From positions 1 through 29,930 of the forward strand of contig DAOMNN010000040.1 in the NCBI GenBank assembly GCA_035443825.1: a stretch of 29,930 bases of DNA. Direction: 5' to 3'. Shown here piece by piece: positions 18,170 through 25,677 of this stretch. The notes beneath the pieces were generated by a model. It made no database searches, was not told the origin of the DNA, and saw nothing but the letters and a program-made list of their open reading frames with translations. This stretch comes from DAOMNN01 sp035443825. Lineage in GTDB: Bacteria; Pseudomonadota; Gammaproteobacteria; Burkholderiales; Rhodocyclaceae. A program made the position numbers and the translations under genes. Every line of letters begins with the position of its first letter. Position 1 is the first letter of the stretch.

Positions 18170-19571
18170 TGGTATCTCCATCTTCCGGGGGGCAGTCATT
18201 GTGCACTGCCGAAAGGGCATCGGCCACCCGTTCCATTCCCATGAATCTGGAACCCTTGACGAGCACGACGGTGTTCTCGTCGAGGCGCTTGGCAACCGAA
18301 TCCACGAGCGCCTCCATGCTCCCGTAATGCCGTCCGCCCTCTCCGAAATTGCGCGCCGCGATCACGCTCATCTCGCCCAGCGCATGGAGTTCATCGATAC
18401 CTTTGCTCTTTGCATAGCCGCCAATCTCGTCATGGATCTGGGCGCTCGTACCGCCGATCTCGCCCATGTCCCCCAGAACGAGGATCTTGCGTCCCGGCGT
18501 AGCGGCAAGGACGTCGATTGCCGCGCGTACCGAATCCGGGTTGGCGTTGTAGCTGTCGTCGAGGATCGTCGCACCATTCAGACCGGGCCCGAGCTGCAGG
18601 CGCCCGCGCGTGCCGCTGAATCCGGCCAGCCCGTCGACCACAGCCTCCAGCGTCGCCCCGGCAGCAAGACACGCCGCGGCAGCGCCGAGTGCGTTGCGCA
18701 CGTTGTGCAGGCCCGGCACTTTGAGATTGATGGTGGCATGGCCTTCGGGCGACACCAGTTCCAGGGCCGCGCCCAGACCGTGCAGCGTGCACCGGCCGGA
18801 AACGTCGGCCGCACCGTCCACGCCGAAGCTCAGGATGCGGTGTGCTGCATTGAGATCACGCCAGTAGCCCGCATGCGGATCGTCCGCATTGATCACCGCG
18901 ACACCACCCGCCTCGAGTCCGCCATAGATCGCGCCCTTTTCCTGGGCGATCTGCTGCAGCGAACCCACGCCCTGCAAATGTGCACGCTGTGCGTTGGTGA
19001 CGATCGCGACCGTCGGCCGAGCAAGCCCGGCAAGGTAGGCGATCTCGCCCGGCCGGTTCATTCCCATCTCCACCACCGCCGCGCGATGCGCCTCGCCCAG
19101 CTCGAGCAGGGTCAATGGCAGACCGATATCGTTGTTCAGATTGCCGCGTGTAGCGAGGACCGTGTCGGTTCCGTATCCCTCGAGCCGGACATGTGCGCGC
19201 ATGATCGCGGCACACATTTCCTTGACCGTGGTCTTGCCGTTGCTGCCGGTGATCCCGATCACGGGGATGCGGAACCGGGCGCGCCAATGTCCGGCCAGGG
19301 TTCCCAGCGCCAGGCGCGTATCCTCGACCACGATCAGGGGCCGCGGGTCCTCGCCGTGCGTATCGGCCCATCGCCGGTCCACCACGGCACCGGCCGCGCC
19401 ATCGATGAAGGCCTGGTCGACGAAATCGTGGCCATCGAAACGCGCACCGCGCAAGGCCACGAACAACTCACCCCGTTCAATGTGGCGGCTGTCCGTGCCC
19501 ACGCAAACGAAACGCCCGGGGGCGTCGGTGTGCGCGCCGAGGACATTCGCAGCCTCCTGCAGACTCATCAT
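18159..19571 (-). CDS. murF: UDP-MurNAc-tripeptide--D-alanyl-D-alanine ligase
   Basis: MurF adds the Ddl-made D-Ala-D-Ala to UDP-MurNAc-tripeptide, finishing the pentapeptide. The 470-residue protein has the N-terminal MurF/HprK-like fold (TDSRHIERGELFVALRG), the ATP loop GITGSNGKTTVKEM at about 106-119, and LDDSYNANPDSVRAAI, which is typical of MurF. Two adjacent ATGs (19571 and 19568) could start it. I chose the first because GGGAG is seven bases upstream and it gives a 4-bp overlap with murE. The second would add or remove only one Met. Confidence 0.96.
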   Translation of the reverse strand: MMSLQEAANVLGAHTDAPGRFVCVGTDSRHIERGELFVALRGARFDGHDFVDQAFIDGAAGAVVDRRWADTHGEDPRPLIVVEDTRLALGTLAGHWRARFRIPVIGITGSNGKTTVKEMCAAIMRAHVRLEGYGTDTVLATRGNLNNDIGLPLTLLELGEAHRAAVVEMGMNRPGEIAYLAGLARPTVAIVTNAQRAHLQGVGSLQQIAQEKGAIYGGLEAGGVAVINADDPHAGYWRDLNAAHRILSFGVDGAADVSGRCTLHGLGAALELVSPEGHATINLKVPGLHNVRNALGAAAACLAAGATLEAVVDGLAGFSGTRGRLQLGPGLNGATILDDSYNANPDSVRAAIDVLAATPGRKILVLGDMGEIGGTSAQIHDEIGGYAKSKGIDELHALGEMSVIAARNFGEGGRHYGSMEALVDSVAKRLDENTVVLVKGSRFMGMERVADALSAVHNDCPPEDGDTNAA

Positions 19572-21076
19572 CGGCCGTCTCCCGATGCCGGGTTCCAACT
19601 CAGCAAGGCCGCACGGGCGTGTTCGATGTCGCAGAACGGCAGGCGCTGTCCGAGCACTTCCTGATACGGCTCATGACCTTTGCCTGCGAGGACTACGACA
19701 TCGTTCGCTCCGGATTCGCCGATCGCGATCCGGATCGCCTGGGCGCGATCGACGACCGTCACGGCCGTCGGCCCGGCACCAGCCTGGATCGCGGCAATGA
19801 TTGCGAGAGGGTCCTCGCTGCGCGGATTGTCGCTGGTGACGATCACGTGATCAGCGAACTGGCGCGCGACCTCGCCCATCAGGGGGCGCTTGCCGGGGTC
19901 CCTGTCACCACCGCAACCGAACACGCACACCAGCCGGCCACCGCGTGCTTCGGCGGTGGCACGCACCGCCTGCAACACCTTGCCGAGCGCATCGGGCGAA
20001 TGCGCATAGTCGATCACCACCAGCGGCTCGCCGACCCCGCCCACGAGCTGCATCCTTCCCTCCGGTGGAACCAGGCGAGCGGCCACCGTCAGCGCATCCT
20101 GCACCCCGACACCGCGGGCGAGCAGTACGCCGATGACGGCAAGCAGATTGGAAACGTTGAACGGTGCGAGCACTCGTGCCTGCAGGTCGTGTGTGGCTCC
20201 GTCCCATGAGACACTGAAGCGTTGCCCCACTTGCGAGGCCTGCAAGCCCCTGGCAACGAGGACGCGCGCGCCGGGCACCGCATCCGCGTTACTGCGTGCA
20301 TGCGTATAGCCAATCACTTCGAGACCCGACTTCACGAGCCGTCGTGCCAGATTCACGCCGAACATGTCGTCCAGATTGACGACCGCGGCTCGCAGGCCCG
20401 GTGTCTCGAACAGCCGCGCCTTCGAGGCGCCGTAACTCTCCATGCTGCCGTGATAATCGAGATGGTCGCGGGTCAGGTTGGTATAGACCGCCACGTCGAA
20501 CTCGACGCCGCCGACCCGCCCCTGCTCCAGGCCGATCGAGGACACCTCCATGGCCACGGCCGACGCACCGCTGTCGACGAACTCGCGCAGCAGCCGGTGA
20601 AGCACCAGGGCATCGGGCGTGGTATTACCCAGATCGCTGAGTTTCCCCGCATAGCCCCACCCGAGCGTGCCGATCACGCCGCACCGGATTTCGAGCATCT
20701 CGAACGCACTGGCGAGCCACTGCGTCACGGTCGTCTTGCCGTTGGTTCCGGTGACCCCCGTCATCCACAGTGTCGACGACGGTCTGCCGTATATCTCATG
20801 AGCAAGATAGCCGGAAAGGGCACGCAAACCCTCCACACCCAGAGCCGGTACGGGAATGGATTCCGCGCGGTAACCATCCCCGGATTCCCACAGCACCGCG
20901 CTCGCTCCACGCGTGACCGCCTCGCCGATATGGCGCCGACCGTCGCCCTTGAAGCCGGGCCATGCGGCGAAGAGTTCGCCACTCGTCACCTTGCGCGAGT
21001 CCGCGGTAATCCCGGCGGGATTCACGCCCTGGTCACGCAGGCGCGCAAGAAGCTCGGAAGACTGCTGCGCGCTCAC
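19568..21076 (-). CDS. murE: UDP-MurNAc-L-Ala-D-Glu--meso-diaminopimelate ligase
   Basis: MurE adds the third residue of the stem peptide. The 502-residue protein has the N-terminal DSRKVTSGELF motif, the P-loop VTGTNGKTTVT at about 108-118, the carbamylated lysine in YGASKARLF (Lys219), and TSDNPRSEDP with DNPR at 416-419. DNPR marks meso-diaminopimelate specificity, so the wall is the usual Gram-negative type and fits the presence of Mpl. The start is GTG at 21076, overlapping the ftsI stop as GTGA, with AAGGAG five bases upstream. No in-frame ATG fits the family length as well. Confidence 0.97.
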   Translation of the reverse strand: MSAQQSSELLARLRDQGVNPAGITADSRKVTSGELFAAWPGFKGDGRRHIGEAVTRGASAVLWESGDGYRAESIPVPALGVEGLRALSGYLAHEIYGRPSSTLWMTGVTGTNGKTTVTQWLASAFEMLEIRCGVIGTLGWGYAGKLSDLGNTTPDALVLHRLLREFVDSGASAVAMEVSSIGLEQGRVGGVEFDVAVYTNLTRDHLDYHGSMESYGASKARLFETPGLRAAVVNLDDMFGVNLARRLVKSGLEVIGYTHARSNADAVPGARVLVARGLQASQVGQRFSVSWDGATHDLQARVLAPFNVSNLLAVIGVLLARGVGVQDALTVAARLVPPEGRMQLVGGVGEPLVVIDYAHSPDALGKVLQAVRATAEARGGRLVCVFGCGGDRDPGKRPLMGEVARQFADHVIVTSDNPRSEDPLAIIAAIQAGAGPTAVTVVDRAQAIRIAIGESGANDVVVLAGKGHEPYQEVLGQRLPFCDIEHARAALLSWNPASGDGR

Positions 21077-22827
21077 ATCCGCTCCTTCGGTACTGGCGGC
21101 TTCTCGACCTTGCCTGCGACGTGCAGGGGTGCAACCGGAGCATCCGGAACGACACCCATGGAGCGGAGCGTACCTTCCACGATTCTTGCAAATACCGGGG
21201 CTGCGACGGCCCCGCCGAAATGCTGGCCGGCCGTTGGTTCATCGATCATCACCGCTACGATAATCCGAGGATTCGAGGCCGGCGCGAATCCGACGAAGGA
21301 AGAAATGTATCTATCCGTGTATCGCCCGCCTTCGAGCTTGTGCGCGGTGCCGGTCTTGCCTGCGACGCGGAACCCTGTCACCTGGGCCTTGGGCGCCGTA
21401 CCCTCCGGCCCCGCCGCATGCTCGAGGATCTGCCGCATCTGACGCGCGGTCTCGGTCGAGAATACCCGGCGAACGGGCGCCGGGGGCGCATCGACCCGGG
21501 TCAGGGACAGTGGCAGCAGTTCACCGTCCCGCGCGAATGCAAGGTACGCGCGTGCCATCTGAATGAGCGACCCCGATACGCCATGACCGTAGGCCATTGT
21601 CGCCTGCTCGATCGGCCGCCAGCTGCGCGCGGGGCGCAATCGGCCCGAGGCTTCACCCGGAAAACCGAGATTGAGCGGCGTGCCGAAGCCGAGTTCGTCG
21701 AACATCTGCCACATCTCGTCCGGCGTGAAGTGCATCGCAAGCTTGACCGTGCCGACGTTGGATGATTTCTGGATGACGCCGCCCACGGTCAGCGGGCCGT
21801 GGCGTCGCACGTCCGATATCGTTGCGCGACCGATCGTCATCCGGCCGGGGTCCGTATCGATGATGGTATCGAGCGCAACCTTCCGCTGTTCGAGTGCCAG
21901 GGCCCCGATGAAGGGCTTCATCGTCGAACCTGGCTCGAACACGTCGGTCAATACGCGGTTGCGCAGCTGCGCACCTGAGAGTCCGCTCCGATTGTTGGGA
22001 TTGAAGGTCGGGGCATTGACGAGCGCGAGCACTTCACCGGTACGCACGTCCAGCACCACAACGCCGCCCGCCTTCGCCTTGTGGGTCTGCATTGCATGAC
22101 GCAGCGCCGAATACGCAAGAAACTGAATCTTGGCGTCCATTGCCAGCACGACGTTCTCTCCGTCGCGCGGCGGACGGATCGATTCCACGTCCTCGATGAT
22201 CTGCCCGCGACGATCCCGGATCACCCGGCGCGAGCCTGACATCCCTTTCAACTGCGCGTCGAAGGCCAGCTCGATCCCTTCCTGACCTCGATCATCCACG
22301 CCGGTGAAGCCGAGCATGTGTGCTGTGACCTCGCCGCCCGGATAGTAGCGGCGATACTCCTCATGCTCGTGGACTCCCGGCAACTTCAGATCCGCGATGC
22401 GGCGCGCCACTTCCGGCGCGAGCTGCCTTTTCAGATAGACGAAATCGCGCTCGGAATCGAGGCGGCGGTTCAGCTCCGGCACGTCCATCTCGAGCAGCGT
22501 CGCAAGTGACCGGGTGTCGGCCGGGGACAATCTGGCGTCGGACGGAATCGCCCAGATCGAACGCACCGGCGTACTCACGGCAAGCACGTCACCGTTGCGG
22601 TCGGTGATCCGTCCACGCGTGGCGGGAACGGGGATCACCCGCGAATAGCGTGATTTTCCCTCGGCTTGCAGAAACTCATTGTTGAAGCCCTGCAGCCAGG
22701 CCGCGCGCCCGACGAGCGTCAGTGAGCACGCCAGCAGGCCCAGCAATACCAGGCGGGGACGCCAGACGGGCAGCCCCTTCTCCAGCAGGGGGTTGTGATT
22801 GAAGGTCACCGAACGCCGATTCTTCAC
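21073..22827 (-). CDS. ftsI: septal transpeptidase FtsI (PBP3)
   Basis: FtsI cross-links septal peptidoglycan and works with FtsW. The 584-residue protein has a short cytoplasmic tail, a membrane helix near residues 25-45 (LVLLGLLACSLTLVGRAAWL), and the PBP dimerisation domain with RGRITDRNGDVLA at 71-83. The transpeptidase domain has Ser301-x-x-Lys304 (GSTMKPF), Ser355-x-Asn357 (KSSNVG) and Lys491-Thr-Gly (KTGT). The start is GTG 22827, overlapping the ftsL stop as GTGA, with GGAGG seven bases upstream. An in-frame extension to 22953 runs through ftsL and is not family-like. Confidence 0.97.
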   Translation of the reverse strand: MKNRRSVTFNHNPLLEKGLPVWRPRLVLLGLLACSLTLVGRAAWLQGFNNEFLQAEGKSRYSRVIPVPATRGRITDRNGDVLAVSTPVRSIWAIPSDARLSPADTRSLATLLEMDVPELNRRLDSERDFVYLKRQLAPEVARRIADLKLPGVHEHEEYRRYYPGGEVTAHMLGFTGVDDRGQEGIELAFDAQLKGMSGSRRVIRDRRGQIIEDVESIRPPRDGENVVLAMDAKIQFLAYSALRHAMQTHKAKAGGVVVLDVRTGEVLALVNAPTFNPNNRSGLSGAQLRNRVLTDVFEPGSTMKPFIGALALEQRKVALDTIIDTDPGRMTIGRATISDVRRHGPLTVGGVIQKSSNVGTVKLAMHFTPDEMWQMFDELGFGTPLNLGFPGEASGRLRPARSWRPIEQATMAYGHGVSGSLIQMARAYLAFARDGELLPLSLTRVDAPPAPVRRVFSTETARQMRQILEHAAGPEGTAPKAQVTGFRVAGKTGTAHKLEGGRYTDRYISSFVGFAPASNPRIIVAVMIDEPTAGQHFGGAVAAPVFARIVEGTLRSMGVVPDAPVAPLHVAGKVEKPPVPKERM

Positions 22828-23090
22828 CGCGGCACCTCCACGATCACGATCCGCCCCGGCTGCGGCTCCTGCAGGCCCAGGCGCTCCCGCGCGATCAGTT
22901 CGACCCGGGCCAGCGCAGCCCAGGTGCTCTGCTCGAGCTGCAACTGACCCCATTCCACTTCGAGCTCGCGCGCGCGCGCTTGCTCGCGCTCGAGTTCAGA
23001 GAAGATCTGTCTGGCCTGGTGCTGCGAGGCCACGACCCCAAGCGCGCTCGCCACCGCGATCGATATCAGGAAGGCGTCGACCCGAATCAC
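22824..23090 (-). CDS. ftsL: cell division protein FtsL
   Basis: FtsL is a small bitopic division protein that pairs with FtsB and FtsQ and activates FtsWI. The 88-residue protein has one membrane helix near residues 6-22 (AFLISIAVASALGVVAS). A charged, probably coiled-coil segment follows (QIFSELEREQARARELEVEW, about 28-47), with a leucine-spaced periplasmic part up to ARERLGLQ. Sequence conservation of FtsL is low, so identity rests on size, topology and position between rsmH and ftsI. The start is GTG at 23090, overlapping the rsmH stop as GTGA. Confidence 0.93.
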   Translation of the reverse strand: MIRVDAFLISIAVASALGVVASQHQARQIFSELEREQARARELEVEWGQLQLEQSTWAALARVELIARERLGLQEPQPGRIVIVEVPR

Positions 23091-24025
23091 GCCGCCACCC
23101 CCGTGCGTTCGGCGACGCGCATCACCGCACTGCGCGCGCGTGGGTTGGCGCGGACCTCCGAATCCCCCGGACGGACCGGCTTTCCGACCAGGCGCAGGCG
23201 CGGCGCCGGCAACTCGCTCGCCCGCAGGGGCAGGCGCGCAGGCAACTGGGGCGGCCGCGCCTCGTCACGCATGAAGCGTTTGACGATTCGATCTTCAAGG
23301 GAATGGAAGCTGATCACGACGAGCCGCCCCCCGGGATTGAGCCGCGCCACTGCGGTCGGCAGTACTAGCGAAAGCTCCTCGAGTTCCTGATTGACGAAAA
23401 TCCGTAGAGCTTGAAAGCTGCGCGTCGCCGGATGCTGCCCCGGCTCGCGTGTACGGACCGCTTTCTCCACGATCTCGGCAAGTTGTCCAGTGGTTGCAAC
23501 AGCCCCCCCTGTCCGAGCAGTTGCAATCGCCTTTGCAATCGCATGAGCAAACCGTTCTTCCCCATAGTCCCTGAGCACCTCCCTGATTTCGGCGACAGAT
23601 GCCTCTGCCAGCCAGTCCGCCACCGTTTGCCCGCGGCTCGTGTCCATCCTCATGTCCAGCGGCGCATCGAACCGAAAGCTCATGCCGCGCGCAGCATCGT
23701 CGAGCTGCGGCGAGGAAACACCCAGATCGAGCAGGACCCCGTCGAGGCCCGCGATTCCGAGCGCTTCCAGTTCCCGCTCCAGTGCACTGAACGCTGCGTG
23801 CACCAGCGTCAGACGCGCATCCCCGATCGACCGGCCGGCCGCGATGGCCGCAGGGTCCCGATCGAATGCGATCAGGCGGCCACCCGGGCCGAGGCGCGCC
23901 AGGATTGCGCGTGTGTGCCCGCCACGCCCGAAGGTGCCGTCCACATAGATGCCATCCGGGCGTATCGCCAGCGCATCCACCGCTTCCGCGAGCAGGACGC
24001 TGACGTGCCCCTGCGCAGCGCTCAT
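23087..24025 (-). CDS. rsmH: 16S rRNA C1402 N4-methyltransferase
   Basis: RsmH (MraW) methylates N4 of cytidine 1402 in 16S rRNA; RsmI, encoded near 27 kb, adds the 2'-O-methyl group to the same nucleotide. The 312-residue protein opens with HVSVLLAEAVDAL and the SAM-binding YVDGTFGRGGHT (27-38). Later come LDLGVSSPQLDDAARGMSFR and the ending FHSLEDRIVKRFMRD, all typical of the family. The ATG overlaps the mraZ stop as ATGA at 24022-24025. Confidence 0.97.
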   Translation of the reverse strand: MSAAQGHVSVLLAEAVDALAIRPDGIYVDGTFGRGGHTRAILARLGPGGRLIAFDRDPAAIAAGRSIGDARLTLVHAAFSALERELEALGIAGLDGVLLDLGVSSPQLDDAARGMSFRFDAPLDMRMDTSRGQTVADWLAEASVAEIREVLRDYGEERFAHAIAKAIATARTGGAVATTGQLAEIVEKAVRTREPGQHPATRSFQALRIFVNQELEELSLVLPTAVARLNPGGRLVVISFHSLEDRIVKRFMRDEARPPQLPARLPLRASELPAPRLRLVGKPVRPGDSEVRANPRARSAVMRVAERTGVAA

Positions 24026-24465
24026 AGCGCCAGGCTCTCGAAACCGGGTGGAAGATCTTCACCGTCCAGGGCCAGCATGGCCGCCTGCTGGCGCTGCCAG
24101 CCCGCATCCGACCAGAGCTCGAAATGCGACCCCACACCCACCAGCCAGAGCTGCTTTTCCAGTTCCGCCCACTGCCGCAGCGAAGGTGCAATCAGGACCC
24201 TGCCCGCACCGTCGAGATCCTCCGACTGCGCGAAACCGACGAGAAGGCGCTTGAGCGTTGCGGTGTGCTGACCCAGACCGGGCATCTCGGAAATCTGCTT
24301 GCTGATCGGCGCCCACGCCGCCTGCGGATAGACGAGGAGACAGCGGTGGGGATGCGCGGTGATCACCAGCGGGGCGCCATCCGGCACGAGCACGTCACGA
24401 TGCCGTGCCGGGATCGCAATGCGACCCTTGGCATCGAGACTGAGCGCGGTAGCACCCTGAAACAT
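24022..24465 (-). CDS. mraZ: MraZ transcriptional regulator of the dcw cluster
   Basis: MraZ is an AbrB-fold DNA-binding protein that represses its own dcw promoter in several bacteria by binding short direct repeats. The 147-residue protein has two SpoVT/AbrB-like halves, each with the DxxxR motif: LDAKGRIAIPA (Asp11, Arg15) and LDGAGRVLIAP (Asp84, Arg88). ATG 24465 is chosen because it gives the family start MFQGATALSLDAKG and a G-rich ribosome-binding site precedes it. The frame extends upstream into the promoter and is not used. Four AGTGG boxes upstream are the probable operator. Confidence 0.97.
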   Translation of the reverse strand: MFQGATALSLDAKGRIAIPARHRDVLVPDGAPLVITAHPHRCLLVYPQAAWAPISKQISEMPGLGQHTATLKRLLVGFAQSEDLDGAGRVLIAPSLRQWAELEKQLWLVGVGSHFELWSDAGWQRQQAAMLALDGEDLPPGFESLAL

Positions 24466-24503
24466 GACCCCCCCTTGCTCTGATCGAGGCGAAGTGATTT
24501 GTG

Positions 24504-24538
24504 CCACTTTCACCCACTTTTGTCCACTTCTTACCACT
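24504..24538 (-). promoter_or_regulatory. four AGTGG direct repeats at 10-bp spacing, probable MraZ operator
   Basis: On the minus strand AGTGG occurs at complement 24534-24538, 24524-24528, 24514-24518 and 24504-24508, exactly one helical turn apart, with A/G-rich spacers. Published MraZ sites are short GTGG- or TGGG-type repeats at 10-bp intervals upstream of mraZ. The first box overlaps the -10 element and the rest fall in the initial transcribed region, a layout suited to autorepression. Confidence 0.8.
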
Positions 24539-24564
24539 CTAGAGCAAAGATAAACCATGGTCAA
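24536..24564 (-). promoter_or_regulatory. sigma-70-type promoter of the dcw cluster (Pmra)
   Basis: TTGACC (24559-24564, minus strand) matches the -35 consensus at five of six positions. TAGAGT (24536-24541) matches the -10 at four of six, with an exact 17-bp spacer. Transcription should begin near 24529, about 64 bases before the mraZ ATG. Confidence 0.68.
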
Positions 24565-24584
24565 GCCGAAGGATTCGGCTTTTT
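24563..24584 (+). terminator. plus-strand intrinsic terminator upstream of the dcw promoter
   Basis: AAGCCGAA and TTCGGCTT form a perfect 8-bp stem with loop GGA, and the 3' arm runs into five Ts (24580-24584). It is oriented to stop plus-strand (antisense) transcription, not rnpB or mraZ transcripts. Its first two bases are also the last two of the mraZ -35 box. Confidence 0.6.
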
Positions 24585-24791
24585 CGTTGTGACACAATGA
24601 CTTATAGGGAACCCCAGGATCAGCGGTAAAACCTGAAGAATCAATACAGATAGCGCATCTTCATGCCGAACCGCGCGAGCTTCGGCGCAACTCGCACGCA
24701 TGGTGGGGAAATGTGGAAGATGTCACGCGGGTTACCGGAATCGACCGATGGGGCCGAAGCACGAAAGGCCGGTCTGCCGGTACGGGAAGTT
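24585..24791. other. spacer between rnpB 3' end and dcw promoter region
   Basis: This stretch holds an 11-bp palindrome TTGTGACACAA (24587-24597) and a weak GCCGAA/TTCGGC stem (24665-24686) without a T-run. Just after rnpB, a 4-bp CCGG/CCGG stem is followed by CCTTTC on the minus strand. I see no convincing gene; open frames here are shadows of rnpB. Confidence 0.5.
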
Positions 24792-25171
24792 GGAAGTCCG
24801 CCGATAAGCCGGGTTCTGTCGAGCGCCTCCAGCGTCAGCCGGAGACACCGGGCAATCATTCCTCTGGGCACCGCGTTGCCGCGGCGCTCTAGCAGCCTAC
24901 CCGGGAGCGGCGCGAGCCACGCCATTGCCCCCCTATTTGGCCTTGCCCCGGATGGGGTTTGCCGTGCCAGTCCTGTTGCCAGTCCTGCGGTGGGCTCTTA
25001 CCCCACCGTTTCACCCTTGCCTGATCCTCTTTCGAGGCCATCGGCGGTCTGCTCTCTGTTGCACTTTCCGTCGCCTCACGGCGCCCGGCCGTTAGCCGGC
25101 ATCCTGCTCTATGGGGCCCGGACTTTCCTCCACGCACCCGAGGGCACGCAGCGACTGCCTGGCGGACTTCC
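24792..25171 (-). ncRNA. rnpB: RNase P RNA, type A
   Basis: The minus strand encodes the catalytic RNA of RNase P, which trims tRNA 5' leaders. The universal GAGGAAAGTCCGGGC (complement of 25116-25130) lies near the 5' end. AGAGCAGACCGCC is in the middle, and ACAGAACCCGGCTTATCGG is near the 3' end (complement of 24801-24819). The 5' GGAAGTCCGCC (25161-25171) and 3' GGCGGACTTCC (24792-24802) pair perfectly as helix P1 (11 bp), which sets the ends to within a few bases. The length of about 380 nt is normal for type A. The 5' end fits a promoter with TATAAT at 25180-25185. It lies between the pyrC lipoprotein gene and the dcw promoter, all on the same strand. Confidence 0.96.
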
Positions 25172-25179
25172 TGGGGGCG

Positions 25180-25185
25180 ATTATA
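25180..25185 (-). promoter_or_regulatory. perfect -10 box of the rnpB promoter
   Basis: TATAAT on the minus strand is followed by the GC-rich CGCCCCC before the RNA 5' end near 25171. Such a discriminator is typical of stable-RNA promoters under stringent control. The -35 region is not recognisable and would lie in the last codons of the lipoprotein gene. Confidence 0.65.
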
Positions 25186-25194
25186 CGCTTGCGC

Positions 25195-25620
25195 TCACTG
25201 CCCTGCGCGAACGAATGCGGGCTGACCGTCACGCAAACGGAACACGCCGACCAACTCGCCGGGGGGCTGCTCGGCAGCGTTGTTCCAGTCCTGCACCTGA
25301 CAACTCTCGGTGCTGGCGAGGTACCACCGGTCACCCTGGTGCAAGGCCCACAGCCGATTCCCGGCCTCGAACACCTGCATTTCGGTCAAGGACTTCGCGC
25401 CCGGATGAATCTTCACCTTGCGCTGACAATGCGGCAGGCGCGATACGACCACGGCCTGGTTGACGGTGGCGGTCCAGAAGTAGGGCTGTTCCCTCACCAG
25501 CGCGAGCGAATGCTGACTGGTGTCGATGGTGTAGGCGGTCGCGCTGTTCTCGCACCCGACCAGCACAGAGGCCAGTGCGCACAGAGTAAGGACTCGCAAC
25601 CTTCTCGCTGCATATCTCAT
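25195..25620 (-). CDS. hypothetical lipoprotein downstream of pyrC
   Basis: I do not recognise a named family. The 141-residue protein has a basic N-terminus (MRYAARRLRV), a hydrophobic signal, and a lipobox VLVGC with Cys23 as the predicted acylated residue. After the signal peptide is removed, about 119 residues with several aromatics (YFWTATV, LWALHQGDRWYLA) and two further cysteines (Cys65 and Cys107) would face the periplasm. The residue after Cys is Glu, not Asp, so outer-membrane sorting is expected. GGAGGTGAAGC directly precedes the ATG, a very strong ribosome-binding site. It follows pyrC by 57 bp and is probably in the same operon. Function unknown. Confidence 0.8.
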   Translation of the reverse strand: MRYAARRLRVLTLCALASVLVGCENSATAYTIDTSQHSLALVREQPYFWTATVNQAVVVSRLPHCQRKVKIHPGAKSLTEMQVFEAGNRLWALHQGDRWYLASTESCQVQDWNNAAEQPPGELVGVFRLRDGQPAFVRAGQ

Positions 25621-25677
25621 GCTTCACCTCCTCCTGTCGTCATCGATCGCCCCTCCCGTGTGCACGTCGCATCGGGC

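Noticed and set aside
24641..25463. Open frames on both strands across the rnpB region
   Set aside because: The sequence is explained by RNase P RNA, with its conserved motifs and an 11-bp closing helix; the frames have no protein features.
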